This document shows, one piece after another, positions 7,502 to 16,736 of a stretch of 38,010 bases of DNA; the stretch's first letter is position 1; each line of letters opens with the position of its first letter. The position numbers were made by a program, and so were the translations under genes. The DNA is taken from positions 1 through 38,010 of the forward strand of contig JAEZRJ010000084.1 of assembly GCA_023412855.1 (NCBI GenBank). The letters run 5' to 3'. The notes under the pieces are model-generated. The model ran no database searches, was not told where the DNA came from, and saw only the letters and a program-made list of their open reading frames with translations. Origin of the DNA: Bacillota bacterium (lineage in GTDB: Bacteria; Bacillota; Clostridia; Lachnospirales; Lachnospiraceae).

Positions 7502-10123
7502 ATGGCATCCGGACAAGGAAATAGAAAGGGAACGGCTAAGAAAAGTTATTCCCGCAATACGTCTTCGGGAAAACGAAAGACGACGAATTCAAAATCCTCC
7601 AGACAAAGTGAACCTATGGACAGCGCAATCAAAAATGAAGTAATACTGATAGGTGTGTTTGCGCTGGCAGTCTTTTTGTTCTTGTGTAATTTCGGTATTG
7701 TCGGTGTATTCGGAGACTCAATCAGCAGTATGCTGTTCGGCCTCTTCGGGTTGACAGCTTACATAGCGCCGGTAGTGTTGTTCCTCACCGTTGCCTTCGG
7801 AATTTCCAATCGGGGAAATAGGATTGCGACGAGGAAATTAGTGGCGGCAGTACTTCTTTTTCTCTTAATCGGTATGTCCTGCGATTTATTCGCCGGAGCA
7901 TGGACGCAAGATTCGCTTTATAACGTAAAGGAAATATATGAAAGATGCAGTGAAAGCAAAAATGGCGGAGGAGTAATAGCGGGAACGCTTACCTTTCTTA
8001 GCTATCATTTTTTGTCCATGGTGGGTACCGTGCTTATGATTATCGTGCTGGCAGTGATCTGTCTGGTAATACTCACGGAGAAATCGCTGGTGGGCAGTGT
8101 GCGAAGCAGCGGACAGAGAGTCTATGAGAGGACAAAGGAAGATGCTTACGTAAGAAAAGAGAGGGTTCAGGAGAAACGGGCAAAGCAGGAGCAGCTGCGC
8201 AGGACGAAGGAAGAGGAACGCAGGCTTCGTGCGCAGGAGAGCGAGGATGAGAAGATTCTGCGCATGGATAAAAAGGTTACCGGCGTTATGTTGGATACAG
8301 CGCTTACGTCCAAGGACGAGGAACAGGAAAGTGCGCTCAGCGACGATATTCATGAAATTACATGGACGGATTTCGACACTAATGATATAAAAGAGGTGGA
8401 TGTGACCGTAAAAAATTCAGGAGAAAACGTTCACGCCATCGATTTCGACAAAATACATATTACCTCAGCACAGCAAATGGATATGTTCGAAGAAGAGGAT
8501 GAGGAAGAAATACATCAGGAGCCGGTAAGGGCTTCATCCGGTGTAATAGACCCGCTTCGAACTGCTGGCTCAGTGAAAAAAGACGATATATCTCAGAATA
8601 TGGAGAACACTATAAAGGCCCAGGAAAAGGGCAGTACGAAAAAGTATATCTTTCCGCCGCTTAAGCTTCTGCAAAAAGGTGCTGCCAAAGGAACTGCGGA
8701 TTCCGCTGCTCAATTGAAGGAAACAGCGATGCACTTGCAGCAGACCTTGGCTACCTTCGGCGTAAAGGTTACGATTACCGACATCAGTCAGGGGCCGGCG
8801 GTAACCAGATATGAGATGCAGCCGGAGCAGGGCGTCAAGGTAAGCAGAATCGTAGGGCTTTCGGACGATATCAAGCTGAATCTGGCAGCCACGGACATTC
8901 GAATCGAGGCACCGATTCCCGGAAAAGCTGCGGTGGGAATAGAAGTGCCCAACAAAGAAAACTCGGCAGTAGCTCTTAGGGATTTGCTGGAATCGAAGGA
9001 ATTCAAGGAATTCCCTTCCAAGCTGGCATTTGCGGTAGGCAAGGATATCGGCGGCAAGACGGTGGTTGCGGACATCGCGAGGATGCCCCATATGCTTATT
9101 GCAGGAGCAACCGGTTCCGGTAAATCGGTCTGCATCAATACGCTTATCATGAGCATTTTATATAAAGCCCATCCCGATGAAGTTAAGCTCATCATGGTGG
9201 ATCCCAAGGTCGTGGAGCTTAGCGTGTATAACGGGATTCCCCACCTGCTCATTCCGGTGGTGACCGATCCGAAGAAAGCGGCGGCGGCACTTCATTGGGG
9301 TGTTGCGGAAATGACCGAAAGATATAAGCAGTTTGCAGATTACAATGTACGCGATTTAAAAGGATTTAACAAAGCTGCAGAGGAAAGAAGGGCAAGAGGA
9401 GAGACGGACGTTCCGGCTCCCATGCCTCAGATCGTAATTATTGTAGATGAGCTCGCGGATCTTATGATGGTAGCTCCCGGCGAAGTTGAGGAATCTATCT
9501 GTCGATTGGCGCAGCTTGCCAGAGCGGCTGGCATTCATTTGATCATAGCGACGCAGCGGCCCTCTGTAGATGTTATTACAGGTCTTATCAAAGCGAATAT
9601 GCCAAGCCGCGTGGCATTTGCAGTATCCAGCGGCGTGGATTCCCGCACTATTTTGGATATGAACGGTGCGGAGAAGCTGTTAGGAAAGGGCGATATGCTC
9701 TTTTACCCTCAGGGCTATCCTAAGCCGGCGAGAATACAAGGCGCCTTTGTTTCGGACAAGGAGGTGTCGGATGTGGTGGATTACTTGAAGAATCAGGCAA
9801 TCGGCAATATTTACAGTGAAGATGTGGAAGAGAAGATACAGAATATGGGTTCGGCGAGCCAAGGCTCTGTCGGTGCGGGAGAAGACGGAACAGGCAGCAG
9901 CAGAGATCAGTATTTTGTGGAGGCAGGAAGATTCATTATAGACAAGGATAAGGCATCTATCGGAATGCTGCAAAGAGTTTTTAAAGTAGGATTTAACCGG
10001 GCAGCACGCATTATGGACCAGTTGTGCGATGCAGGTGTGGTAGGTGAAGAAGAAGGCACCAAGCCGAGGAAAGTATTAATGAGCATGGAAGAGTTCGAGC
10101 AGCTTATCGAGGAAGAAATATAG
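7502..10123 (+). CDS. spoIIIE: DNA translocase FtsK/SpoIIIE
   Basis: An 873-residue membrane-anchored DNA pump that moves chromosomes through the division or sporulation septum. Four hydrophobic segments lie at about residues 47-195, followed by a charged linker to about 390 with coiled-coil-like KRAKQEQLRRTKEEERRL. The motor domain has Walker A GATGSGKS near residue 535 and Walker B IVIIVDELADLMM near 645, plus IIATQRPSVDVITG. The last about 65 residues (YFVEAGRFIIDKDKASIGML onward) are the gamma winged-helix domain that reads SRS/KOPS sequences. It is slightly longer than Bacillus SpoIIIE because of the linker. FtsK and SpoIIIE are one family; the tepA neighbour and sporulation genes favour the SpoIIIE name. 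Fhs follows after 34 bases. Confidence 0.95.
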   Translation: MASGQGNRKGTAKKSYSRNTSSGKRKTTNSKSSRQSEPMDSAIKNEVILIGVFALAVFLFLCNFGIVGVFGDSISSMLFGLFGLTAYIAPVVLFLTVAFGISNRGNRIATRKLVAAVLLFLLIGMSCDLFAGAWTQDSLYNVKEIYERCSESKNGGGVIAGTLTFLSYHFLSMVGTVLMIIVLAVICLVILTEKSLVGSVRSSGQRVYERTKEDAYVRKERVQEKRAKQEQLRRTKEEERRLRAQESEDEKILRMDKKVTGVMLDTALTSKDEEQESALSDDIHEITWTDFDTNDIKEVDVTVKNSGENVHAIDFDKIHITSAQQMDMFEEEDEEEIHQEPVRASSGVIDPLRTAGSVKKDDISQNMENTIKAQEKGSTKKYIFPPLKLLQKGAAKGTADSAAQLKETAMHLQQTLATFGVKVTITDISQGPAVTRYEMQPEQGVKVSRIVGLSDDIKLNLAATDIRIEAPIPGKAAVGIEVPNKENSAVALRDLLESKEFKEFPSKLAFAVGKDIGGKTVVADIARMPHMLIAGATGSGKSVCINTLIMSILYKAHPDEVKLIMVDPKVVELSVYNGIPHLLIPVVTDPKKAAAALHWGVAEMTERYKQFADYNVRDLKGFNKAAEERRARGETDVPAPMPQIVIIVDELADLMMVAPGEVEESICRLAQLARAAGIHLIIATQRPSVDVITGLIKANMPSRVAFAVSSGVDSRTILDMNGAEKLLGKGDMLFYPQGYPKPARIQGAFVSDKEVSDVVDYLKNQAIGNIYSEDVEEKIQNMGSASQGSVGAGEDGTGSSRDQYFVEAGRFIIDKDKASIGMLQRVFKVGFNRAARIMDQLCDAGVVGEEEGTKPRKVLMSMEEFEQLIEEEI

Positions 10124-10157
10124 GGCAGGGCTCGTAAAGAAAGGATAGGTCATCGGG

Positions 10158-11828
10158 ATGAAAACTGATATTCAAATAGCGCAGGAGGCCGTTATGAAGC
10201 CTATCGCCGAGGTGGCGGCAGGACTGCATATCGATGCGGAGGAATTGGAGCTATACGGAAAATATAAAGCGAAGATTTCCGACGAATACTTGGAAAAGAT
10301 AAAGGGGAATCCGGACGGAAAGCTCATACTGGTAACGGCGATCAATCCTACGCCTGCAGGTGAGGGGAAGACGACTACCAGCGTAGGATTAGGTCAGGCC
10401 TTTGGAAAGCTGGGTGAAAAGGCAATCATTGCCCTCAGAGAGCCGTCTTTAGGTCCCTGCTTCGGAGTAAAAGGGGGCGCCGCAGGCGGCGGTTATGCAC
10501 AGGTCGTTCCTATGGAGGATTTGAACCTGCATTTTACAGGAGATTTCCATGCCATAACTTCTGCGAACAACCTTTTGGCAGCGATGCTGGATAATCATAT
10601 TCAGCAGGGGAACGAGCTTGGCATCGATACGAGACAAGTGGTCTGGAAAAGATGTCTGGACATGAATGACAGAGTACTTAGGAATATAGTAGTAGGTCTT
10701 GGAAATAAAGCGGATGGAATGGTGAGAGAGGATCATTTCGTTATTACGGTGGCGTCAGAAATCATGGCGGTGCTTTGCCTTGCGTCCGATATGGAGGATT
10801 TGAAGGCGAGACTTGGGAGAATGGTGGTTGCCTATAACTTTTCGGGAGAGCCGGTAACGGCGGCGGCTTTGCAAGCCACGGGAGCGATGGCAGCCTTGCT
10901 TAAGGATGCCTTAAAGCCCAATCTCATTCAGACGTTAGAGCATACGCCTGCGCTGATTCACGGAGGCCCTTTTGCCAATATCGCCCACGGCTGCAATTCG
11001 GTAAAGGCAACGAGAGCAGCGCTTAAGATGGCGGATTATGTCATCACGGAAGCGGGCTTCGGTGCGGATTTAGGGGCTGAGAAGTTTTTCGACATAAAGT
11101 GCCGGATGGCGGGATTAAAGCCGGATGCGGTCGTGCTTGTTGCGACGGTCCGTGCGCTGAAATACAACGGCGGAGTTGCCAAGATGAATCTGAACGGAGA
11201 GAATCTGGCCGCCTTGGAAAAAGGCATCGTCAACTTGGAAAAGCATATTGAGAATTTGCAAAAATACGGAGTGCCCGTAGTGGTGACATTGAATTCCTTT
11301 ATTACGGATACTCAGGCGGAGATTTCTTATGTGAAGAGGTTTTGCGAAGAGAGGAACTGCGAATTTGCCATTTCCGAAGTATGGGAAAAGGGAGGAGAGG
11401 GAGGTATCGCTCTTGCAAAAAAGGTAATCGAGACTCTAGATACGAAAGAAAGTCACTTTAAGGTGCTGTATGAGGACGAATTGCCCCTTGCACAGAAAAT
11501 CGAAGCTGTAGCGAGAGAGATTTATGGCGCGAAGGATGTAAGCTATTCGCCTGCGGCGCTAAAGCAGTTGGAAAAGCTGGAACAACTGGGCTTCGGAACG
11601 CTTCCGGTATGTATGGCGAAGACCCAGTATTCCTTATCGGACGACCCGGTTCTTCTTGGAAGGCCGGAAGGTTTCACACTGAACGTGCGAGAGGCTTATG
11701 TATCGGCAGGAGCCGGTTTCGTGGTAGTTCTTACCGGAGCGGTAATGACTATGCCGGGACTTCCGGCGTCTCCTGCGGCTTGTCGCATTGATGTGACAGA
11801 GGATGGAATGATTGCAGGATTGTTCTAA
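10158..11828 (+). CDS. fhs: formate-tetrahydrofolate ligase
   Basis: A 556-residue enzyme that joins formate to tetrahydrofolate using ATP to give 10-formyl-tetrahydrofolate, the entry step of the methyl branch of the Wood-Ljungdahl pathway and a general one-carbon source. TPAGEGKTTTSVGLGQA (from residue 65) is the family P-loop. FGVKGGAAGGGYAQVVPME, DFHAITSANNLL and ALIHGGPFANIAHGCNS are further hallmark stretches. Its length is typical. It lies 34 bases after spoIIIE and is followed by folD, which acts on its product, so fhs-folD is a natural unit. No separate promoter is obvious in the short gap. Confidence 0.97.
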   Translation: MKTDIQIAQEAVMKPIAEVAAGLHIDAEELELYGKYKAKISDEYLEKIKGNPDGKLILVTAINPTPAGEGKTTTSVGLGQAFGKLGEKAIIALREPSLGPCFGVKGGAAGGGYAQVVPMEDLNLHFTGDFHAITSANNLLAAMLDNHIQQGNELGIDTRQVVWKRCLDMNDRVLRNIVVGLGNKADGMVREDHFVITVASEIMAVLCLASDMEDLKARLGRMVVAYNFSGEPVTAAALQATGAMAALLKDALKPNLIQTLEHTPALIHGGPFANIAHGCNSVKATRAALKMADYVITEAGFGADLGAEKFFDIKCRMAGLKPDAVVLVATVRALKYNGGVAKMNLNGENLAALEKGIVNLEKHIENLQKYGVPVVVTLNSFITDTQAEISYVKRFCEERNCEFAISEVWEKGGEGGIALAKKVIETLDTKESHFKVLYEDELPLAQKIEAVAREIYGAKDVSYSPAALKQLEKLEQLGFGTLPVCMAKTQYSLSDDPVLLGRPEGFTLNVREAYVSAGAGFVVVLTGAVMTMPGLPASPAACRIDVTEDGMIAGLF

Positions 11829-11866
11829 ATTAAACGCTTGGAATTTGGGAAAAAAGAAAGGCAAAG

Positions 11867-12721
11867 ATGCATATGACACAGATAATTGATGGAAAAGCAA
11901 TTTCGGCACAGATAAAGGATGAATTAAAAACAAAAGTAGCGGCGATGAAGGAGGAAGGAAAGCAGGTAACGCTGGCGGTAATCCAGGTGGGAAACGATCC
12001 TGCCTCCAGTGTCTATGTAGGAAATAAGAAAAAAGCCTGCGAATACATAGGGATTAAATCTCTGGCTTACGAACTGCCGGAGGAGACCCCGGAAAAGGAA
12101 CTTCTTTCCCTTATAGAAGAGCTGAACAAAAAAGTGGATGTAAACGGCATTCTCGTACAGCTTCCATTGCCGAAACATATCGATGAGGATAAGGTGATTG
12201 CTGCCATCAGCCCTGAAAAGGATGTGGATGGCTTTCATCCCCAGAGCGTGGGCGCTTTATGTATCGGGCAACCCGGCTTTGTATCCTGTACGCCGGCGGG
12301 GATCATTCAGCTTCTCAAACGCTCGGGAATCGAAATCTCAGGAAAGGAATGCGTGGTAATCGGAAGAAGTAATATTGTGGGAAAGCCCATGGCGCTTTTG
12401 ATGCTTCGAGAAAATGCGACGGTAACGGTAGCTCATTCCAGAACGAAAGATTTAAAAGAGGTGGCTAAGCGCGCCGATATCTTAATCGTGGCGATTGGAA
12501 AGCCAAGGATGATAACGAAGGAATATGTAAAAGAAGGAGCCGTAGTCATCGACGTAGGCATCCACCGCGATGAAAATAATAAACTGTGCGGGGATGTGGA
12601 CTATGAAGATGTTGCGGCAGTTTGCAGCTGGGTTACGCCCGTTCCGGGAGGAGTGGGACCTATGACGATCGCAATGCTGATGAATAACTGCGTGGAGTCT
12701 GTGGGACTAGAGGCGAGGTAG
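11867..12721 (+). CDS. folD: bifunctional methylene-THF dehydrogenase/cyclohydrolase
   Basis: A 284-residue FolD, which interconverts 10-formyl-, 5,10-methenyl- and 5,10-methylene-tetrahydrofolate with NAD(P). SSVYVGNKKKACEYIGI holds the Tyr and Lys of the active site; VNGILVQLPLPKHID, EKDVDGFHPQ, GRSNIVGKPMALLML (dinucleotide fold) and the C-terminal PVPGGVGPMTIAMLM are all present. The start is ambiguous: ATG at 11867 is five bases after AAAGG, and ATG at 11873 gives the more usual MTQIIDGKAIS; I kept the first. The gene follows fhs by 38 bases and is continuous in function with it. Confidence 0.96.
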   Translation: MHMTQIIDGKAISAQIKDELKTKVAAMKEEGKQVTLAVIQVGNDPASSVYVGNKKKACEYIGIKSLAYELPEETPEKELLSLIEELNKKVDVNGILVQLPLPKHIDEDKVIAAISPEKDVDGFHPQSVGALCIGQPGFVSCTPAGIIQLLKRSGIEISGKECVVIGRSNIVGKPMALLMLRENATVTVAHSRTKDLKEVAKRADILIVAIGKPRMITKEYVKEGAVVIDVGIHRDENNKLCGDVDYEDVAAVCSWVTPVPGGVGPMTIAMLMNNCVESVGLEAR

Positions 12722-12735
12722 AAAGGTATTTGCTT

Positions 12736-14199
12736 ATGAAATGTCCAAAATGCGGATATGAGCTGGCAGAAGGTTATTTGTATTGCGATAATTGCGGAGA
12801 AGAAATCAGGATTGTCCCGGATTTTGAACCTGAAATTGAGCAAGAAATGAATGAGACTTTATCCACGCTTTTTGTCGAACTGGCAAAAGAAGAGATGCCC
12901 GATATACCAATGGATGAGGGTAAGATAACGGAAAGTGAAAAGAAAGCGTTGTTAGACGAACCGCAAAATAAGCCGGGACGCGGACGAAAGATAGGCGCTT
13001 TACTGACAGTAGTCATTATCGCTCTGATATTGTGTGCGGCAGGATATTCCTTGTATTGTAACTATTCGGTTCCTTATCAGCTGACTAAGGCGAAGGAGTA
13101 TGCAGCGCAGGGAAAATATACGCAGGCAATCGGATATCTGGAGAAGGTACACGATTTAGAGGCGGATAATGCGGATGTCATGTTTTTGATGGCAGATTAC
13201 TACTATATTCAGGAAAAATATGATTTTGCGGTATATACGCTGCAGCAGATCATAGAAGCAGCGGATGTATACAAGGAAGTGGACTTGGAAGACGCTTATG
13301 ACAAGATCATATCCATTTACAAAACGCAGGAGAATTATCAGGCAATTAACGAATTGCTGCTTTCCTGTCCCGATGAAAATATCGTCAACACGTTTCAGCG
13401 ATATATTGCGAAACCGCCGGAATTCAGCTATGTTGAGGGAAATTATGAAGAGGTCATTCCGCTTAAGTTAAGCGCGAACACCTCAGGGAAGATTTATTAT
13501 ACCTTAGACGGCAGTGAGCCGGATGCGGATAGCGACGTATATACGGCCCCGATTTTTCTGGAGACCGGAGATTATACGGTAAAGGCTTATTTTGTCAACG
13601 ATTACGGAATTAAGAGCGATGTGGTGAATAATACCTACCGGATTGATTTGGTGCAGCCTGCGGCGCCGGAGGTTTCGGTTTACAGCGGAGATTATTACGA
13701 GCCTTATATGATTGAAGTGAGCGCAGCCGAGGACTGCCGCATTTATTACACTACGGACAGCACGGACCCTACCGAGGACAGCATGCTGTACACGTCGGCA
13801 ATTCCCATGCCTCTTGGTAAATCAGTGTATAAGTTCATTGCGCTAAGTCCGGAGGGAGTGGCAAGCGATGTCATCATGCGTACGTATAAGCTGACTCTGA
13901 ATACGGAAATATCCACCGATATTGCGATTATGAATGTGGTGCACGCGCTGATGCGTGCGGATGTGCTTTTGGATGAGCAGGGAAGTCTGCGCGGAATGAG
14001 CGGACATAACGCATACAAGTTCAGCGCGGTATCGAGAATTGACGGCGGAGACTATTATGTGATTTGTGAATATTATGAAGATGCTCCGGGAATGCAGACG
14101 AAGACCGACAGAATCTACGGAGTGAATATTCAGGACGGAAGCGTTTTCCGTATTACCTATGATGACGCTGGGAAAATTATACTGATACCTTTGGAATAA
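12736..14199 (+). CDS. zinc-ribbon, TPR and chitobiase-like repeat membrane protein
   Basis: A 487-residue protein of unusual layout. An N-terminal zinc ribbon has Cys at 3, 6, 17 and 20 (MKCPKC, YCDNCG). An acidic stretch leads to one membrane segment at about 87-108. Residues about 113-225 form TPR-like helices (AKEYAAQGKYTQAIGYLEKV). Two beta repeats of the chitobiase/hexosaminidase C-terminal type follow: IYYTLDGSEPDADSDVYTAP and IYYTTDSTDPTEDSMLYTSA, each with the characteristic Tyr-Tyr-Thr and Asp-x-x-x-Pro. The last about 90 residues are unassigned. The zinc ribbon would be cytoplasmic and the rest outside. There is no hydrolase domain, so it is not a chitobiase. The start at 12736 follows AAAGGT; TTG at 12730 is rejected. 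The role is unknown. Confidence 0.85.
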   Translation: MKCPKCGYELAEGYLYCDNCGEEIRIVPDFEPEIEQEMNETLSTLFVELAKEEMPDIPMDEGKITESEKKALLDEPQNKPGRGRKIGALLTVVIIALILCAAGYSLYCNYSVPYQLTKAKEYAAQGKYTQAIGYLEKVHDLEADNADVMFLMADYYYIQEKYDFAVYTLQQIIEAADVYKEVDLEDAYDKIISIYKTQENYQAINELLLSCPDENIVNTFQRYIAKPPEFSYVEGNYEEVIPLKLSANTSGKIYYTLDGSEPDADSDVYTAPIFLETGDYTVKAYFVNDYGIKSDVVNNTYRIDLVQPAAPEVSVYSGDYYEPYMIEVSAAEDCRIYYTTDSTDPTEDSMLYTSAIPMPLGKSVYKFIALSPEGVASDVIMRTYKLTLNTEISTDIAIMNVVHALMRADVLLDEQGSLRGMSGHNAYKFSAVSRIDGGDYYVICEYYEDAPGMQTKTDRIYGVNIQDGSVFRITYDDAGKIILIPLE

Positions 14200-14204
14200 A
14201 AAAG

Positions 14205-14233
14205 TTGCACTTTGTGAGTTTTTCCAGTATCAT
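14205..14233 (+). promoter_or_regulatory. sigma-A promoter for nfnAB
   Basis: TTGCAC at 14205-14210 and TATCAT at 14228-14233 are exactly 17 bases apart. Predicted transcription starts near 14240, about 40 bases before the nfnA ATG. No terminator separates it from the preceding gene, so read-through is also possible. Confidence 0.6.
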
Positions 14234-14280
14234 TAATAAGATAGCTTTCATACAGTAAAGTGCTATACAGGAGGGATAAG

Positions 14281-15168
14281 ATGTACAAGATTTTAGAAGC
14301 AAGAGAGCTGACGACCAATATTTATCTCATGGAAGTTGAGGCGAGACGTGTTGCGAAAAGATGTCAGCCGGGACAATTTGTTATTGTCAGAATGGATGCA
14401 GAAGGGGAAAGAATACCGCTTACGATTTGCGATTACAACAGAGAAAAAGGAACAGTCACCATTGTTTTCCAGACTGTGGGAGCAGGCACTAAAAAAATGG
14501 GAGAATTGAAAGCTGGCGACAGTCTTCATGATTTTGTGGGGCCGTTAGGATGTCCCTCCGAGCTTGTTGACGAGCCGGTAGAAGAGTTGAAGGAAAAGAG
14601 CATATTGTTCGTTGCCGGGGGCGTGGGAACTGCGCCGGTTTATCCTCAGGTGAAATGGCTGCAGAAACGCGGAGTGAATGCAGACGTCATTGTGGGCGCG
14701 AAGACGAAGGATTTGATTATTTTAGAAGAAGAGATGGAAGCGGTTGCCGGAAATCTATACATAACGACGGACGACGGATCTTACGGAAGAAGCGGCATGG
14801 TTACGCAGACGATCAAAGATCTGGTGGAGGAAGGAAAACATTATGACGTATGTATTGCAATCGGACCGATGATTATGATGAAGTTCGTGTGCAAGATGAC
14901 GGAGGAATTAGGCATTCCTACAGTTGTGAGCTTGAACCCTATTATGGTGGACGGTACGGGAATGTGCGGTGCATGCCGTGTGACGGTAGGCGGAGAAGTG
15001 AAGTTCGCCTGCGTGGACGGACCGGAATTCGACGGACACAAGGTAGATTTCGATCAGGCGATGAAGCGCCAGCAGCTATACCAGACGATAGAGGGCAGAG
15101 CTCTGCTGAAGGAGAAGGAGGGAGCTACTCATCACGGCGGATGCGGCAACTGTACCGACAACAATTAG
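14281..15168 (+). CDS. nfnA: NADH-dependent ferredoxin:NADP oxidoreductase, small subunit NfnA
   Basis: A 295-residue flavoprotein of the ferredoxin-NADP reductase type. It has the FAD-binding RIPLTICD block, the NAD-binding VAGGVGTAPVYPQVKWL, and a C-terminal [2Fe-2S] region with DGTGMCGACRVTVGG, KFACVDGPEFDGH and a terminal HHGGCGNC. With NfnB it catalyses electron bifurcation: NADPH oxidation coupled to reduction of NAD and ferredoxin, or the reverse. On its own the sequence also resembles dihydroorotate dehydrogenase electron-transfer subunits, but the adjacent GltA-type partner favours Nfn. The start at 14281 follows GGAGGG; an upstream TTG-type start is less likely. Confidence 0.9.
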   Translation: MYKILEARELTTNIYLMEVEARRVAKRCQPGQFVIVRMDAEGERIPLTICDYNREKGTVTIVFQTVGAGTKKMGELKAGDSLHDFVGPLGCPSELVDEPVEELKEKSILFVAGGVGTAPVYPQVKWLQKRGVNADVIVGAKTKDLIILEEEMEAVAGNLYITTDDGSYGRSGMVTQTIKDLVEEGKHYDVCIAIGPMIMMKFVCKMTEELGIPTVVSLNPIMVDGTGMCGACRVTVGGEVKFACVDGPEFDGHKVDFDQAMKRQQLYQTIEGRALLKEKEGATHHGGCGNCTDNN

Positions 15169-15219
15169 CAGCAGGCACGTAAGTAGGATTGCGAATAGAG
15201 AAATGGAACGGAGGATATT

Positions 15220-16605
15220 ATGGACGTATTGAAGAAGGTTCCTGTCCGTGAACAGGATGCAAAGGTGCGCGCTACCAACTTTGAGGAAGTGTGCTTTGGA
15301 TATAATGAAGAAGAAGCGAGAGAAGAAGCGGAGAGATGTATTAACTGCAAGAATGCGAGATGTATCGTAGGATGCCCCGTATCGATTAATATTCCCGCTT
15401 TTATAGAGAAAGTAAAGGACGGGGATGTGGAAGCAGCATACCACATCATCAATGAGTCGTCCTCCCTTCCGGCTGTATGCGGCCGTGTATGTCCGCAGGA
15501 GAGCCAGTGTGAAGGCGTATGTATCAGAGGAATCAAGGGTGAGCCCGTATCCATCGGCAAGCTGGAGCGCTTTGTTGCAGACTGGGCTTGTGAAAAAGGC
15601 GTGAAGCCGGAAGGTGCAAAGGAGAAGAATGGCAAAAAAGTAGCAGTTGTCGGTTCAGGCCCGGCAGGACTTACCTGTGCGGGAGACTTGGCGAAGTTGG
15701 GCTATGACGTAACTATCTTTGAGGCGCTGCACGAGGCGGGCGGCGTGCTCGTATACGGTATTCCTGAATTCCGTCTGCCTAAGGAAAAGGTAGTAGCGAA
15801 GGAAATCGAGAACGTAAGATCTCTCGGCGTAAAAATTGAGACTAATGTAGTGGTAGGAAAAGCAGTTACCATAGATGAGCTTATGGATGAAGAGGGTTTT
15901 GACGCAGTATTTATCGGTTCTGGTGCAGGTCTTCCCAAGTTCATGGGTATTCCGGGTGAGCAGGCCAACGGCGTATTCTCCGCGAATGAATATTTGACGA
16001 GAAGCAATCTGATGAAAGCATTCCAGGAGGACTCTACCACACCTATTATGAAGGGTAACAAGGTTGCAGTAGTAGGCGGTGGAAACGTGGCCATGGATGC
16101 AGCGAGAACAGCGCTCAGACTGGGAGCCGAGGTACATGTAGTATACAGAAGGAGCGAAGAGGAGCTTCCTGCCAGAGTGGAGGAAGTACATCACGCGAAA
16201 GAGGAAGGAATCATTTTCGATCTTCTGACCAATCCCGTAGAAATCCTTACCAATGAAAAGGGTTGGGTAAGCGGCATCAAATGTGTGAAGATGGAGTTGG
16301 GTGCTCCTGACGAGTCCGGCAGAAGAAGGCCGGTTGTGCAACCTGATTCTGAATTTGTCATCGAGGTGGACACGGTAATCATGTCCCTTGGAACCTCTCC
16401 CAATCCGCTTATTTCTTCCACGACAGAAGGCTTGGAGACGAATAAATGGAAATGTATCATTGCGGATGAGAATTCCGGCAAGACCACAAAGGAAGGCGTG
16501 TATGCAGGCGGAGATGCTGTAACCGGAGCCGCTACCGTTATTCTTGCGATGGGAGCAGGCAAGGCAGCAGCAAAAGGAATTGATGAATATTTAACAAATA
16601 AATAA
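15220..16605 (+). CDS. nfnB: NADH-dependent ferredoxin:NADP oxidoreductase, large subunit NfnB (GltA-like)
   Basis: A 461-residue homologue of the glutamate synthase small subunit. The N terminus carries iron-sulfur cysteines (CINCKNARCIVGCPVSIN; CGRVCPQESQCEGVCIRG). FAD binding is at VVGSGPAGLTCAGDLAKLGY and a second dinucleotide fold at VVGGGNVAMDAARTALRLGA, ending with the GGDAVTGAATVILAMGAGKAAA flavin motif. No glutamate synthase large subunit is nearby, and nfnA lies 51 bases upstream, so I read the pair as the electron-bifurcating Nfn complex in the cytoplasm and not as glutamate synthase. GGAGG precedes the ATG. A strong terminator follows at 16650. Confidence 0.92.
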   Translation: MDVLKKVPVREQDAKVRATNFEEVCFGYNEEEAREEAERCINCKNARCIVGCPVSINIPAFIEKVKDGDVEAAYHIINESSSLPAVCGRVCPQESQCEGVCIRGIKGEPVSIGKLERFVADWACEKGVKPEGAKEKNGKKVAVVGSGPAGLTCAGDLAKLGYDVTIFEALHEAGGVLVYGIPEFRLPKEKVVAKEIENVRSLGVKIETNVVVGKAVTIDELMDEEGFDAVFIGSGAGLPKFMGIPGEQANGVFSANEYLTRSNLMKAFQEDSTTPIMKGNKVAVVGGGNVAMDAARTALRLGAEVHVVYRRSEEELPARVEEVHHAKEEGIIFDLLTNPVEILTNEKGWVSGIKCVKMELGAPDESGRRRPVVQPDSEFVIEVDTVIMSLGTSPNPLISSTTEGLETNKWKCIIADENSGKTTKEGVYAGGDAVTGAATVILAMGAGKAAAKGIDEYLTNK

Positions 16606-16649
16606 CTGCATGTAAGATCAGATACAATGGTGCAGTAAGGTATAAAAGT

Positions 16650-16687
16650 TCCCCGGATCGTGCAAAGAGTGCTGTCCGGGGATTTTT
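16650..16687. terminator. terminator after nfnAB, possibly bidirectional
   Basis: TCCCCGGA at 16650-16657 pairs with TCCGGGGA at 16675-16682 and is followed by TTTTT. On the minus strand the same stem is followed by AACTTTTAT, so it may also stop the convergent sodium-pump transcript that ends at 16737. Confidence 0.85.
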
Positions 16688-16736
16688 GGCGTACTTTTAT
16701 TTATTCAATCTATCAGACTGGTATAATAAGCCGATA

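Noticed and set aside
7431..7643. A 70-codon frame between tepA and spoIIIE, in the place of Bacillus ylzJ.
   Set aside because: It overlaps the first 47 codons of spoIIIE in another frame, has no ribosome binding site of its own apart from the tepA end, and its start lies on the spoIIIE promoter. The product does not resemble YlzJ.
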